A stretch of DNA of 64,000 nucleotides from Streptomyces xanthochromogenes (lineage in GTDB: Bacteria > Actinomycetota > Actinomycetes > Streptomycetales > Streptomycetaceae). Both the position numbers and the translations under genes were made by a program. The notes beneath the pieces were generated by a model. The model saw only the letters and a program-made list of their open reading frames with translations, was not told the origin of the DNA and did no database searches. Position 1 is the first letter of the stretch; the number at the start of each line of letters is the position of its first letter. The stretch spans positions 186,001 through 250,000 of the forward strand of contig NZ_BMUZ01000004.1 in the NCBI RefSeq assembly GCF_014650455.1, written 5' to 3'. Positions 26,490-35,522 of the stretch are shown piece after piece.

Positions 26490-27799
26490 GGACCACCTCT
26501 CCGGTTCCCCCGCCCGACGCGTATCCCGCGGCGGCCGAGACCGGCGGGGCGGCCGCGCGCCGCTACCACGCACGGCACGGCAGTGTGCTGCCCGCCATCG
26601 ACCCGGCGGCGGGCAGCACCGCACCCAAGCACCATCCGGGCGTGCCCGTACTCCCCCTGCCGTTCCCGCCGGTCTTCTCGTCTCTCGCGGGCGGCCGTGG
26701 TCCGGCCGCCGCCGCGGAACGTCTGGGCGCTCTCCTTGCGCTGCTCAACGGCGTCACCCGGGTCGACTGGACCGGCGCGGGCGTTGGCGCCGGACGTCCG
26801 GTCCCGTCCGGCGGCGGCACCTATCCGGGCGAGGTGTACGTGGCCACCGCCTCCGGGCTCTGCCACTACCTGCCGTCGGCCCACGCCCTCGAACTCCTCG
26901 ACTCCGCCGATCTCCGTGCCGACGTCGTCCGCGCGCTGGGCCGGCCACCGCTCGAACCACCGGAGTCGGTCCTGCTGATCACCACTCGGCTGGATGCGAA
27001 CCTGGCCCGGTACGGCCCCTTCGGACACCGGCTCCAGGCTCTCGACACCGGCGTGCTGACCGGGCAGGCGCTCACCCTGCTGGAGTCGGCCGGCGCCACG
27101 CCGACCGCGCACGCGGTCTTCGCGGACGAGGAACTGGGCCGTCTGCTCCGCCTCGACGCCACGGCGGAACGCGTCCACGCGGTCGTCGTCGCCGGGGCAT
27201 CCGGTGCGATCACCCCCGCCGCTCCGCTGCTGCGCCGCCGTACGGCCCGTTGCGGCTTCGAACCCGCCGCGGTCCCGCTGCCCGCCCTGCTCTCCGTCCT
27301 GGCGGAGGCGGCCGGCCCGATCCCCATGGACCATGCCGCCCCCGTCGACTGTGCCCTGTACGTGGTCGCTCATCGCATCACCGGCCTGGAACCCGGCTGC
27401 CACCGGCGCGACGGGCGCACCGGCGCCCTCATACCGGTCACCGAAACCAGCACGCCCCGGCACCTGTTCCCGCCCAACGGGCCGGGAGAACGGGCCGGGT
27501 TCGAGGCCGCCTGCGCCGTGCTCGTGACCGGTGACTACGAGTCCGGCTACCCGAGGCACGGCGACCGCTGGTACCGGATGCTCAACCTACGGGCCGGCGT
27601 CATCGGCCAGCGGATCGGCCTGGCCGCGGCACGCGCCGGGCTCGGCGCCGGGCTCCGCTGCGATGTCGACATCCGGGCCGCCGACGCCGTGCTGGGTACG
27701 CACCCCCACCGCACCACCCTGCTCGCCGTGCTGCTCGGTCACGAACGCGGCAGCGGCACACCGGCTTTCTCCCTGCTCCGGGCATCGGGCCCGCCGTGA
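26486..27799 (+). CDS. SagB-type FMN dehydrogenase, second copy (TbtE-like)
   Basis: The product is 437 residues with two nitroreductase-like halves. RPVPSGGGTYPGEVYVAT in the first half is the canonical SagB FMN-contact motif. HGDRWYRMLNLRAGVIGQRIGLAAARAGLGA in the second half matches the YG-RGYR-EAG block. It should oxidise thiazolines to thiazoles. It overlaps the preceding gene by 4 nt (ATGA). It lies directly before an ocin-ThiF gene and YcaO, the E-F-G order of thiomuracin-type loci, so this is probably the main dehydrogenase. Confidence 0.82.
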   Translation: MRTTSPVPPPDAYPAAAETGGAAARRYHARHGSVLPAIDPAAGSTAPKHHPGVPVLPLPFPPVFSSLAGGRGPAAAAERLGALLALLNGVTRVDWTGAGVGAGRPVPSGGGTYPGEVYVATASGLCHYLPSAHALELLDSADLRADVVRALGRPPLEPPESVLLITTRLDANLARYGPFGHRLQALDTGVLTGQALTLLESAGATPTAHAVFADEELGRLLRLDATAERVHAVVVAGASGAITPAAPLLRRRTARCGFEPAAVPLPALLSVLAEAAGPIPMDHAAPVDCALYVVAHRITGLEPGCHRRDGRTGALIPVTETSTPRHLFPPNGPGERAGFEAACAVLVTGDYESGYPRHGDRWYRMLNLRAGVIGQRIGLAAARAGLGAGLRCDVDIRAADAVLGTHPHRTTLLAVLLGHERGSGTPAFSLLRASGPP

Positions 27800-27848
27800 T
27801 CCTCCCCCGCTACCCGACCGCACCGCCCCCTCCCCGGCCGAGGACACC

Positions 27849-29273
27849 GTGATCACCTCCGACTCCGCCCCTCTCCTGCGCCCCGACGTCTTTCTCACCC
27901 CCAGCGGCAACGGCACCGTCTATGTGCGCTCCAGCCGCGGCACCGACCTGATCGCCGCCCCGGGCATCGCCGGCTGGCTGGATCGGCTCACACCGTTCCT
28001 GGACGGCACCCGAACCGTGGGACAACTGCTCGACGGCCTGGACGAAGCCCGTCGCGCGATGGTGCTGCGCATACTCCAACTCATCGACAGCCACAACCTG
28101 TTGATGGACCGGGCGACTCCGGACCCCGACCCGCGCACGGCCTCCTACCCCCATCTCAGAGCCCTGGTCCTGGGCGCGCCGGCCGCGACGAGTGCCCTGA
28201 CGAGCGCACTGCACCTGACCGGCCTGTCGGCCATCACGCCGGTGGCCGACCCTGCCGCGGCCCGGGCGGCGGTGGCGGCCGGCGCACACGACGCGCTGCT
28301 CGTGCTCGCGGGAGGCGACGATCCCGGGGCCGTCGCCCGGCTCGACGAGGACTGCCGCACCCACGGACTGTGGTTCGCCGCCGCTGTAAGTGACGCGGAA
28401 TCCTGGTGGCTGGGCCCCCTGCTCGCCCCCGGCCCACACCGGGCCGACGGCGGCTGGCTCGGCGCCTGGCTGCGCGTACACGGCACGGGAGCCCTTCTCC
28501 CTGTCCCCCAACACCCTCAATGTGTAAACGAGTTGGCTGCCACCCTGCTTGTGCACAGCTTTCAGCGGGCCTTCGTCCGAGGTGCGCCGTCATCCGCGCC
28601 GGAGCAGCCCGATCCGCTCGTCCGGCTGGACGCCACGACCCTGACCAGCACCCGCCACTCCTACCGGCCCCATCCGTCCGCGCTGCCGGCGGCGCCGGAG
28701 TCCGAGGCGGAGTTCCTCGCCAAGATCGCCGACCTGCGCGAGGCACCCCCCGTCAGCCCCGAGGAGTTCTCCCGCCGCGCCGCGAGCCGCATCGACCGGC
28801 GCGGCGGACTCCTCGCGGAACTCGACGAGGCGGCGCTGCCGCAGTTTCCCCGGCACGCGTCCCGGGCACTGGTCCGCGATCCGTACACCGGCCGCGCCGA
28901 GCACCAAGTCCACGCCACCGGAACGGACTTCACGACAGCGCGCCTGCGCACCGCGCAACGCGCTCTCGCGCTCTACGCCCTCCTCGCCCTCGACTCCCGG
29001 CGGTTCATCCCGGCAGCGGGCGGACCGTCACTGTGGGCCTGGTCGCCCGAGCACGGCACCGCGCACCTGGTTCCCGCGGCCACGGTCGGCGCGCGGGGCC
29101 CGCGCGCGCCGCGAGGTCTGGGGTCGGGCGCCACCTTCGACGAAGCGGTGGCTTCGGCACTCCGCGACCGGGGCGGCCACGCACACGGCCAACTCGTCGT
29201 GCCCCTCGACCACGACCCGGCCGCCACCGAGATACTGCCCCACCTCCTGAGAGCGGTGCGCTTCGATGACTGA
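27849..29273 (+). CDS. Ocin-ThiF-like leader-binding protein, long copy (TbtF-like)
   Basis: The product is 474 residues. Residues about 5-90 form a recognition-element-like winged helix (GIAGWLDRLTPFLDGTRTVGQLL) parallel to that of 19114. A degenerate ThiF-like middle follows. The extra C-terminal 180 residues (SRHSYRPHPSALP onward), missing from the short copy, resemble a nitroreductase-like/TOMM-associated domain, an assignment I hold weakly. The GTG at 27849 follows GAGGA. It overlaps the YcaO gene by 8 nt, indicating that the two act as a cyclodehydratase pair. Confidence 0.75.
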   Translation: MITSDSAPLLRPDVFLTPSGNGTVYVRSSRGTDLIAAPGIAGWLDRLTPFLDGTRTVGQLLDGLDEARRAMVLRILQLIDSHNLLMDRATPDPDPRTASYPHLRALVLGAPAATSALTSALHLTGLSAITPVADPAAARAAVAAGAHDALLVLAGGDDPGAVARLDEDCRTHGLWFAAAVSDAESWWLGPLLAPGPHRADGGWLGAWLRVHGTGALLPVPQHPQCVNELAATLLVHSFQRAFVRGAPSSAPEQPDPLVRLDATTLTSTRHSYRPHPSALPAAPESEAEFLAKIADLREAPPVSPEEFSRRAASRIDRRGGLLAELDEAALPQFPRHASRALVRDPYTGRAEHQVHATGTDFTTARLRTAQRALALYALLALDSRRFIPAAGGPSLWAWSPEHGTAHLVPAATVGARGPRAPRGLGSGATFDEAVASALRDRGGHAHGQLVVPLDHDPAATEILPHLLRAVRFDD

Positions 29274-31284
29274 GGACGTTCTGCCGGAGGCGGTCGTGGT
29301 GCTGCACCACGACCGCCTCCGGGTGCAGCACGACGGCGGCCTGCTCGGGGCGGCACTCGCCCGCAGATCGACCGCCTCGCCAAGGCTTCGGGACGAGGTC
29401 GCACTGATCGCGGCCGACACACCTGATGCGGCCTCAAAACACGTGCACGAAGCGGAAGTTGCGGGGCATCCGTTCCTGCTGGTGGTCGGGGAGCTGGACC
29501 GGGTGGTCGTCGGTCCGCTGGTCCGTCCCGGCGAACCGGGATGCCTCCGCTGCCTGGCCGCCCGCCGAGCCGGGGCCCGTGCGGACGCGGCCGAGGAGAA
29601 GGCCCTGCGCGCCACCTACGGCAGCCGCCTGAGCGGTACCGTCTCTCCCCTGCTCACCCCGATCGCCGCCGACCTCGCGGCGAACCTGGCCCTGATCCGG
29701 CTCACCACCTCGCACGCCGCCGAGTACGAGGCGTCCGAACACGAGGTCACCATGCTCCGCCTCACCGATCTGGAGATCACCCGGCACCGCTTCATGCCCG
29801 ACCCGCACTGCCCCGACTGCGGCAGCCTGCCCGACGACTCCCCGGCCCGCGCCACGATCCCGCGTCTCCCTCGGCCCAAGCCGGACCCCTCGGTGCTGCG
29901 GGTCCGGGATCTGCGGGCCGAGCGGACGGCCCTGGAAGCCCGCTACGCGGACGACGAGACCGGCGTGCTCAAGGGATTGCGGTCGCGCGGGCTGCACACG
30001 CTGCCCTTCGCCGAGGCGAAGGTCGGGCCGCCCGAGTCGGTCGACGGCGGATACGGCCGCGCTCTCGACTTCCGCGGTGCCCGGGTCACCGCGATCGCCG
30101 AGGCGCTGGAACGGCTCGGCGGTGGGCGCCCGGGCGGACGGCGCACGGTGGTCCACGGCAGTCATCGCGAACTCGCCGCCCGCCACCCCGGCGGCGTACT
30201 CGACCCGGCAACCACCGGCGGCCACGAGCCCCACCGCTACCAGGACCCCGGCTTCCCCTTCCAGCCGTACCGTCCCGACCTCGTCATGCCGTGGGTGTGG
30301 GGGTACTCCCTGACCCGCGAACGGCCGGTCCTGGTTCCCGAAAGCCTGGCGTACTACCGGCTCGGCCGGCACCGCCCGCAGTCCGCCCGCCCGTTCGTCT
30401 CGGAGATCTCCAACGGCTGCGCGCTCGGCGGCTGCATCGAAGAGGCCGCGCTGTACGGCCTCCTCGAACTCGCCGAGCGCGATGCGTTCCTGCTCACCTG
30501 GTACGCGCGGCTTCCGGCCCCCGCCATCGACCTCTACACCGCGCGCGACCGGCGGATCGGCCTGCTCGCCGACCGGATTCTGCAGCGCACCGGCTACCGC
30601 GTCGAGGTCTTCGACGTGACCGGCACCGAGGGCATCCCGTGTTTCTGGGCCGCCGCCGTGGACGTGGCACCGCGCTCCGCCCCTGGCACCGAGCCCCCGC
30701 CGCCCCGCCCCGGCGTGCTGTGCGCGGGCGGCTCGGGGCTCGACCCGGAACGCGGTGTCTTCGGCGCGCTACACGAACTGGTCACGGCCATCGAGGCGTA
30801 CCGACTGATCTATCCGCAGCGCGCGAACGACGCCGTCCGCATGCGCGAGGACTCCGAGCAGGTCCGGCTGATGGACGACCACGCGCTGCTCTACTGCGAC
30901 CCGGTCGCGGCCCGCCGACTCGACTTCCTGCTCGCTCCGGGCGGCCGGCCGCCGCGGGAACGGGTGAGCCTGCGCGAACTCGACGCCCGGTACGCATGGC
31001 CGCTCCACGCCGATCTGCGGGCGGATCTGGACGAGTTGGTGGGCCGGTTCGCCGCGAGCGGCCTCGAAGCGATCGTCGTGGACCAGACCACCCCGGTGCA
31101 CACCGCGTCCGGCCTCTCCTGCGTCAAGACCATCGTCCCCGGCCTGCTCCCGATGACCTTCGGCCACCATCTGCGCCGGGTCACGGGCCTGGACCGGGTG
31201 CTGACGGCGCCCCATCGCCTGGGCCACACGACGCGCCCGCTCGTCCCCGAAGAGGTCAACCCACATCCGCATCCGTTTCCCTGA
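29266..31284 (+). CDS. YcaO cyclodehydratase with N-terminal E1-like zinc domain (TbtG-like)
   Basis: The product is 672 residues. The N-terminal E1/ThiF-derived part has a tetra-Cys zinc site, C93-x2-C96 and C182-x2-C185. The YcaO domain from about residue 230 shows the ATP-site block SNGCALGGCIEEAALYGLLE followed by LAERDAFLLTWY. The protein ends NPHPHPFP, a Pro-rich tail like the PxPxP end of azoline-forming YcaO enzymes. It phosphorylates the amide backbone to cyclise core Cys to thiazolines. It is the last gene of the operon. Confidence 0.92.
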   Translation: MTEDVLPEAVVVLHHDRLRVQHDGGLLGAALARRSTASPRLRDEVALIAADTPDAASKHVHEAEVAGHPFLLVVGELDRVVVGPLVRPGEPGCLRCLAARRAGARADAAEEKALRATYGSRLSGTVSPLLTPIAADLAANLALIRLTTSHAAEYEASEHEVTMLRLTDLEITRHRFMPDPHCPDCGSLPDDSPARATIPRLPRPKPDPSVLRVRDLRAERTALEARYADDETGVLKGLRSRGLHTLPFAEAKVGPPESVDGGYGRALDFRGARVTAIAEALERLGGGRPGGRRTVVHGSHRELAARHPGGVLDPATTGGHEPHRYQDPGFPFQPYRPDLVMPWVWGYSLTRERPVLVPESLAYYRLGRHRPQSARPFVSEISNGCALGGCIEEAALYGLLELAERDAFLLTWYARLPAPAIDLYTARDRRIGLLADRILQRTGYRVEVFDVTGTEGIPCFWAAAVDVAPRSAPGTEPPPPRPGVLCAGGSGLDPERGVFGALHELVTAIEAYRLIYPQRANDAVRMREDSEQVRLMDDHALLYCDPVAARRLDFLLAPGGRPPRERVSLRELDARYAWPLHADLRADLDELVGRFAASGLEAIVVDQTTPVHTASGLSCVKTIVPGLLPMTFGHHLRRVTGLDRVLTAPHRLGHTTRPLVPEEVNPHPHPFP

Positions 31285-31525
31285 CCGTCCGTGACCACTC
31301 AGGGCGTCATCGCGGGGCGACGCGGAGAGTGGCAAGCGGCGCAGCCGAGCCCGCCCACCACCAAAATCTTTCGGCCGTGCCATCGACCGTGCGGGGTCAC
31401 CGATCGGGGGTAGGAGTCCGCCCGAAACGGTGTATATGCCGACGACCGTCGCCGATCGCGCCTTCTTACTGCGGGCCGCAGGCACTGTCGCTCGGGCGGT
31501 GCAGAAGTGGAAGGGCGTGGTGGTC

Positions 31526-31888
31526 GTGCTGGCTTGGAGTGAGCGGGCGATGTGTGGACAGGGTGACGCGGACGCGCTGTTCGCCGAGGGAACGCGGCAG
31601 CATGACGCCACCGCCCTCTGCACGAAGTGCCCGGTACGGACGGAGTGCCTGGCGCATGCTCTGGATCAGCGCATCGAGTTCGGGGTCTGGGGTGGCATGA
31701 CGGAGCGCGAGCGGCGTGCCCTGCTGCGACGCCGGCCCGGCGTCGCCTCCTGGCGCAGCCTCCTCGAAACCGCACGGACCGAGCACACGCACCTCGCCCG
31801 GGACCGCGCGCCCGGCCCCCGCAGGGAACCCGGGGCGGCCCACCAGGACACGCGCGGGACGTCGGCCTCGGTGTACACCCCGAGCTAA
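31526..31888 (+). CDS. WhiB-like iron-sulfur transcription factor
   Basis: The product is about 120 residues with the four-Cys [4Fe-4S] pattern C10 ... C32-x2-C35-x5-C41 and the WhiB turn GVWGGMTERERRALLRRR. These actinobacterial proteins bind sigma factor and DNA and sense redox or NO. Start choice is uncertain: a cluster of GTG codons at 31517-31526 follows GGAAGGG, and earlier in-frame starts exist at 31430 and 31436. It lies 242 bp after the thiopeptide operon on the same strand and could be its regulator, but proximity is the only evidence. Confidence 0.85.
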   Translation: MLAWSERAMCGQGDADALFAEGTRQHDATALCTKCPVRTECLAHALDQRIEFGVWGGMTERERRALLRRRPGVASWRSLLETARTEHTHLARDRAPGPRREPGAAHQDTRGTSASVYTPS

Positions 31889-31903
31889 GGGGGGGCCGAC
31901 AAG

Positions 31904-32899
31904 TCAGCGGGTGGCTTCCGCCGTGCTGCGGAAGCGGGCCCGATAGGCGGTCGGGGTGATACCCAGGGTGTGCTGGAAGACCCGGCGCATGGTTTCCGAG
32001 GAGCCGAGGCCCGAGTCCTGGGCGACCTTGTCGACGGAGTCGTTGCCCGCTTCGAGGAGCGCTTGAGCCGCCTCCAGCCGTACCGATTCGACGTACCGGC
32101 CCGGCGTCATCCCCGTCTCCCTGCGGAAGAGCCTGCCGAGGTGACGGGCGCTCACGCCGACCTCACGCGCCAGGGACTCCAGGCTGTGCGGGGAAGCCGG
32201 GTCGGTGCCGACGCTGTCCATCACCTGCCGCACCACCGGATGCTTCGCTTCGCGCGGTGCCAGTCGGGCACTGAACTGGGACTGCCCGCCGGGGCGGGCC
32301 ATGAAGACCACCAGCTCGCGTGCCACATCCCGTGCGATGTCGGCACCGTGGTCGTCCTCGACCAGGCACAGGGCGAGGTCGATGCCCGCGGTGACTCCGG
32401 CCGAGGTGATGACGTCCCCGTCCTTGACGAAGACCGGGTCCGCCTCGACGGTGACCTGGGGATACGCGGTCGCCAACTGCGTGGCGAGCTGCCAGTGGGT
32501 GGCGGCGCGCCGCCCGTTCAACGCACCCGTCTGGGCCAGGACGAAGGCGCCGGCGCACACCGAGGTGGTCCGGCGTGCGCGGCCGGAGAGTTCCTTGACG
32601 AGGGCGAGCAGCCGCTGGTCGGCGACCGCGCGCTGCCAGTCGCGACGGCCGGGAACGACGAGCGTGTCCAGGCGCGCGGGCAGGCTCGCCACCGTGGCGT
32701 CGACACCGATGCGCACGCCCGAGGAAGTCCGGACGTCGGCACCGGTCGGGGAGACGACGCGGACGTCGTAGCGGGCTCCGTGGGCGTTGGCCGTGGTGAA
32801 GACCTCGGCGGGGCCGGTGACGTCAAGGAGCTGTACTCCGTCGAAGGCGGCCACCACGACAACTCGGCTTTCTGGTACGGGAGTTGCTACTCGGCCCAC
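31904..32899 (-). CDS. GlxA-family regulator (DJ-1/PfpI domain plus AraC helix-turn-helix)
   Basis: The product is 331 residues. The N-terminal DJ-1/PfpI-like amidotransferase fold has SVCAGAFVLAQTG at the nucleophile elbow. The C-terminal AraC domain has two helix-turn-helices (SLESLAREVGVSARHLGRLFRRETG and SVDKVAQDSGLGSSETMRRVF). It starts at the GTG at 32899, overlapping the stop of the upstream HD-domain gene by 13 nt. The much longer open frame upstream is antisense-like sequence over the HD gene. It is probably a regulator cotranscribed with the HD protein. Confidence 0.88.
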   Translation of the reverse strand: MGRVATPVPESRVVVVAAFDGVQLLDVTGPAEVFTTANAHGARYDVRVVSPTGADVRTSSGVRIGVDATVASLPARLDTLVVPGRRDWQRAVADQRLLALVKELSGRARRTTSVCAGAFVLAQTGALNGRRAATHWQLATQLATAYPQVTVEADPVFVKDGDVITSAGVTAGIDLALCLVEDDHGADIARDVARELVVFMARPGGQSQFSARLAPREAKHPVVRQVMDSVGTDPASPHSLESLAREVGVSARHLGRLFRRETGMTPGRYVESVRLEAAQALLEAGNDSVDKVAQDSGLGSSETMRRVFQHTLGITPTAYRARFRSTAEATR

Positions 32900-33540
32900 G
32901 GGGAGTCCAGGATGACGCGTACGAAGTCGCCCCGCTCGAAGCCCGGCACGTAGTGGGCGAGCACATCGGCCTTGACGTTGCCGAACGTGGTCTCCGGCTT
33001 GGACCGGACGCCGTCGGTGAAGGCCTCCAGGATGCGTCGCTTGAAGTCGGGGCGCGGATGGGCGGCGACGATCGCGGCGCGATCCGCCTCGTCGAGGTCG
33101 TGGTAGCCGATGCCGAGGACGTCGTACTCCACGCCCGCGGTCACCAACGCCACCTCCGGCTCCATGAATTCGGGGATTCCGGGGGTGGTGTGCAGGGCGA
33201 TGGCGGTCCACACCCGTCGGATGCTGTCCTCCGGCACCTGACGCGCCTGCAGGAAGCGCCGCGCCTCGTCGGCACTGTCCGCCTCGAAGCGCCGGCCGCT
33301 GCCGTGGAACGGTTCGCCCAGGCCCAGGTCGTGGAACATCGCGGCGACGTAGAGCAGCTCGGGGTCGAAGCTGAGGTCCCGGTTGAAGCCCTGGAGAGCG
33401 CCGAAGAGATACACCCGGCGTGAGTGGTGGTAGATCAGGTCGTCGGTGCTGTCCCGGACGAACTCGGTCGCCTCGCGCGCGAGCTTCGAGTCGGGCACGC
33501 GCGCCCCGGCAGGTACGGGGGAGTCGTCCGTCATCGTCAT
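32887..33540 (-). CDS. HD-domain metal-dependent phosphohydrolase
   Basis: The product is 217 residues with the HD signature: IYHHSRRVYLFG supplies the first His and AAMFHDLGLG the His-Asp pair. IALHTTPGIPEF gives a later His, and the C-terminus is helical. Members resemble small HD hydrolases related to cyanamide hydratase. I chose the ATG at 33540, which follows GAAGGA. It is the first gene of a pair with the GlxA regulator, and a 14-bp palindrome lies 76 bp upstream. Its substrate is unknown. Confidence 0.8.
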   Translation of the reverse strand: MTMTDDSPVPAGARVPDSKLAREATEFVRDSTDDLIYHHSRRVYLFGALQGFNRDLSFDPELLYVAAMFHDLGLGEPFHGSGRRFEADSADEARRFLQARQVPEDSIRRVWTAIALHTTPGIPEFMEPEVALVTAGVEYDVLGIGYHDLDEADRAAIVAAHPRPDFKRRILEAFTDGVRSKPETTFGNVKADVLAHYVPGFERGDFVRVILDSPWAE

Positions 33541-33615
33541 CACCAGATCCTTCGGTGCACCGGTCCCTCCGGCCACGACTCCAGTCTCCGAGCTGCCGGC
33601 TCGTCGTGCCATGGC

Positions 33616-33629
33616 TGTACGGCCGTACA
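33616..33629. promoter_or_regulatory. Palindrome upstream of the HD/GlxA pair
   Basis: TGTACGGCCGTACA is a perfect 14-bp palindrome, 76 bp before the HD gene start. It is a candidate operator, perhaps for the downstream GlxA protein; no direct evidence of binding. Confidence 0.45.
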
Positions 33630-33786
33630 ACCCACACATACGGACATGGCTCCCGCCGGCGCGACGAAGCCGGTAGCGGAAGCCACGTCGGTTTACGTGA
33701 GCCCTGGGGAGACGTACCCCTCCCGCCGGAGGCCGACGGCGGCAGCTCGACGACGTCGCGCCGGGCCTGTCCGGCGGATGCGCCGG

Positions 33787-34197
33787 TCAGCAGGCGCTGC
33801 GGATGCCCACCGCGTCGATCCTGCGGCCGAAGTTGGTGTCGTACGCCTTGGCGTAGTCACCGATGTTGACCGCGCGGAACTCGCGCGGCTTGTAGTCGAT
33901 GAAGCATGCGCGGACGTTGGCGTAGAACGAGTACACGTGGTCGTGAAGGTTGGGCGGCATGTCCCGGTACCCGTTGGAAGGCATCCACCTCCACGGGGTG
34001 CCCGAGAAGTTGCGGTCGTGCCAGAAACACACCTCCCCGGCCCCGCACTGCTCGGCCGCCCGCTGCAGAGCAGCGGCGCTGGGGGTCTGTGCGGTGGAAG
34101 CCGTACTGGTCGGGGTGGCCTGGGACGGAACCGCCGCACCGGACAGAGCGAGGCAGGCCCCTGCCACGGCGGCGGCCAGACTCATCCGAACTCGCAT
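33787..34197 (-). CDS. Secreted peptidase inhibitor I36-like protein
   Basis: The product is 136 residues. The signal peptide is about residues 1-27 (MRVRMSLAAAVAGACLALSG). A Ser/Thr-rich stretch follows, then a compact beta/gamma-crystallin-like domain with CGAGEVCFWHDRNFSGTPWRW, VRACFIDY and a terminal Cys. The domain matches the actinobacterial I36/SMI inhibitor family, whose founding member inhibits a metalloproteinase. Four Cys could form two disulfides. It starts at the ATG at 34197. A peptidase M48 gene lies 1.3 kb away, but a link is speculative. Confidence 0.78.
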   Translation of the reverse strand: MRVRMSLAAAVAGACLALSGAAVPSQATPTSTASTAQTPSAAALQRAAEQCGAGEVCFWHDRNFSGTPWRWMPSNGYRDMPPNLHDHVYSFYANVRACFIDYKPREFRAVNIGDYAKAYDTNFGRRIDAVGIRSAC

Positions 34198-34423
34198 ACA
34201 GAACGTTCCCTTCACTCGGGTCGCTTTCCGGGCCGGAAGCACAGCGCCCGGCCCCGAAAGTCCACCACCCTCACACCCGAGCACTCCGGAAACCGGCACA
34301 TAAACACCCCGTACGGACGGCTCCGGGCCTTGTCGAGGGGCGCGCGCGGGTCCTCGCGCGCACCCGCAAGGGCGGCCCTGCGGCCGAGCGGTCTCCTCCC
34401 GACCTCCACGGCGGGGGCGACGG

Positions 34424-35512
34424 CTATACCTGCGTCAGGGCGCTCCGGAACGCCTCGTCGCGTGCCGCCACATAGCGGCCCTCGCCCAGATAGGCCCAGG
34501 GGAAAGTGCCCGTCCAGCCGTCGACGGCGCGGAAGTGCGGGAGCGCTTCGGCGGAACGGCCCTGAAGGGGAAGGAAGTAGGCGAGAGCGTGGCGCGCGGA
34601 CGGAAGCCACGGGTGGTCGGCCGGCGCGGCGGCCACGTCCTCGCTCAGGGCCTCGACCCGGGCCACGATCTCCGGCCGCAGGAACCGCTCGGTGTCTGCG
34701 TCGCTCACATGGTGCTCGTACCAGCTCACGACCGGCAGCACGCGGAGCAGACTTCCGGGCGGTGCGGACTGGGCGGCCGTCGTCGCGAACTCCTCGGCGA
34801 GCTCCTGGGAGCCACGCCACTTCGCGCACCAGTACTGCAGCGCGGTGAAGTGCGCGTCGTAGTGGTGCGGGGCGCGCGCGACGACCTCCGCCCACAGGGA
34901 GCGGAACTCCTCGTGCGGGTACATCAGACCGCGGGCCACCAGGAGTTCGGCGATGTAGGGGCTGGGGTCGCCGGGGTCGGCGAGGGCCACGGCCTCCGCG
35001 CAGGCGTCCCGCGCCTCGTGCAGGACCCGGTGGAAGCCGTCGAACTGCTCGCGCGTCGTGTGTTCGCTGCCGAGGCTCCCCCTGACCAGCCAAGCCAGGA
35101 CGACCATGGCGTGCGCGTGGACCAGCGCCGCGTCGGCGTCACCGGGCCGTTGCGCTCGCCAGTTCAGGAGCCATCCGTCGTCCTGCGCGGCGACGGCCCC
35201 GAGCGCCTTGGCCCGACGCGAGCGGAGGTCCCACTCCTGCCCGGTGCGGCTCAGCAGATCCGCCGCCGCATGCCAATTGCCGGACTCGGCCGCGCGCAGC
35301 GCGTCGTCGGCCTCCTCGTCGGGGCCGCCCCAGTCGGTGCGCAGGTCGTCCGGTGCCACGAGGCCGGGCTCGGGCGGCGTGTAGGGGGCAGGCGGGCCGG
35401 GCGGCGTGATGTCCACGCGGCTCATCTTCCACTTGAACCAGCAGCAGCCGACGACGGCCACAACGGCTCCGCCCAGCAACATGATGGTGGCGGTCGCCTG
35501 CGAGTCGTACAT
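34424..35512 (-). CDS. Membrane-anchored protein with TPR-like helical repeats, unknown function
   Basis: The product is 362 residues. One N-terminal membrane segment (about 8-26, IMLLGGAVVAVVGCCWF) is followed by a Pro-rich linker. The domain of paired helices (AAESGNWHAAADLLSRTG, LPSARHALAYFLPLQGRSAEALPHFRAVDG) suggests TPR or SEL1-like repeats. I recognise no catalytic motif. It starts 10 bp after the M48 peptidase gene in the same operon, so it may help recruit or regulate that protease (inference). Confidence 0.65.
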   Translation of the reverse strand: MYDSQATATIMLLGGAVVAVVGCCWFKWKMSRVDITPPGPPAPYTPPEPGLVAPDDLRTDWGGPDEEADDALRAAESGNWHAAADLLSRTGQEWDLRSRRAKALGAVAAQDDGWLLNWRAQRPGDADAALVHAHAMVVLAWLVRGSLGSEHTTREQFDGFHRVLHEARDACAEAVALADPGDPSPYIAELLVARGLMYPHEEFRSLWAEVVARAPHHYDAHFTALQYWCAKWRGSQELAEEFATTAAQSAPPGSLLRVLPVVSWYEHHVSDADTERFLRPEIVARVEALSEDVAAAPADHPWLPSARHALAYFLPLQGRSAEALPHFRAVDGWTGTFPWAYLGEGRYVAARDEAFRSALTQV

Positions 35513-35522
35513 GGTGTCTGTC

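Noticed and set aside
31904..33637. 577-codon open frame as one GlxA-type protein
   Set aside because: The first 245 residues are out-of-frame sequence over the HD-domain gene; real homology starts near the GTG at 32899.
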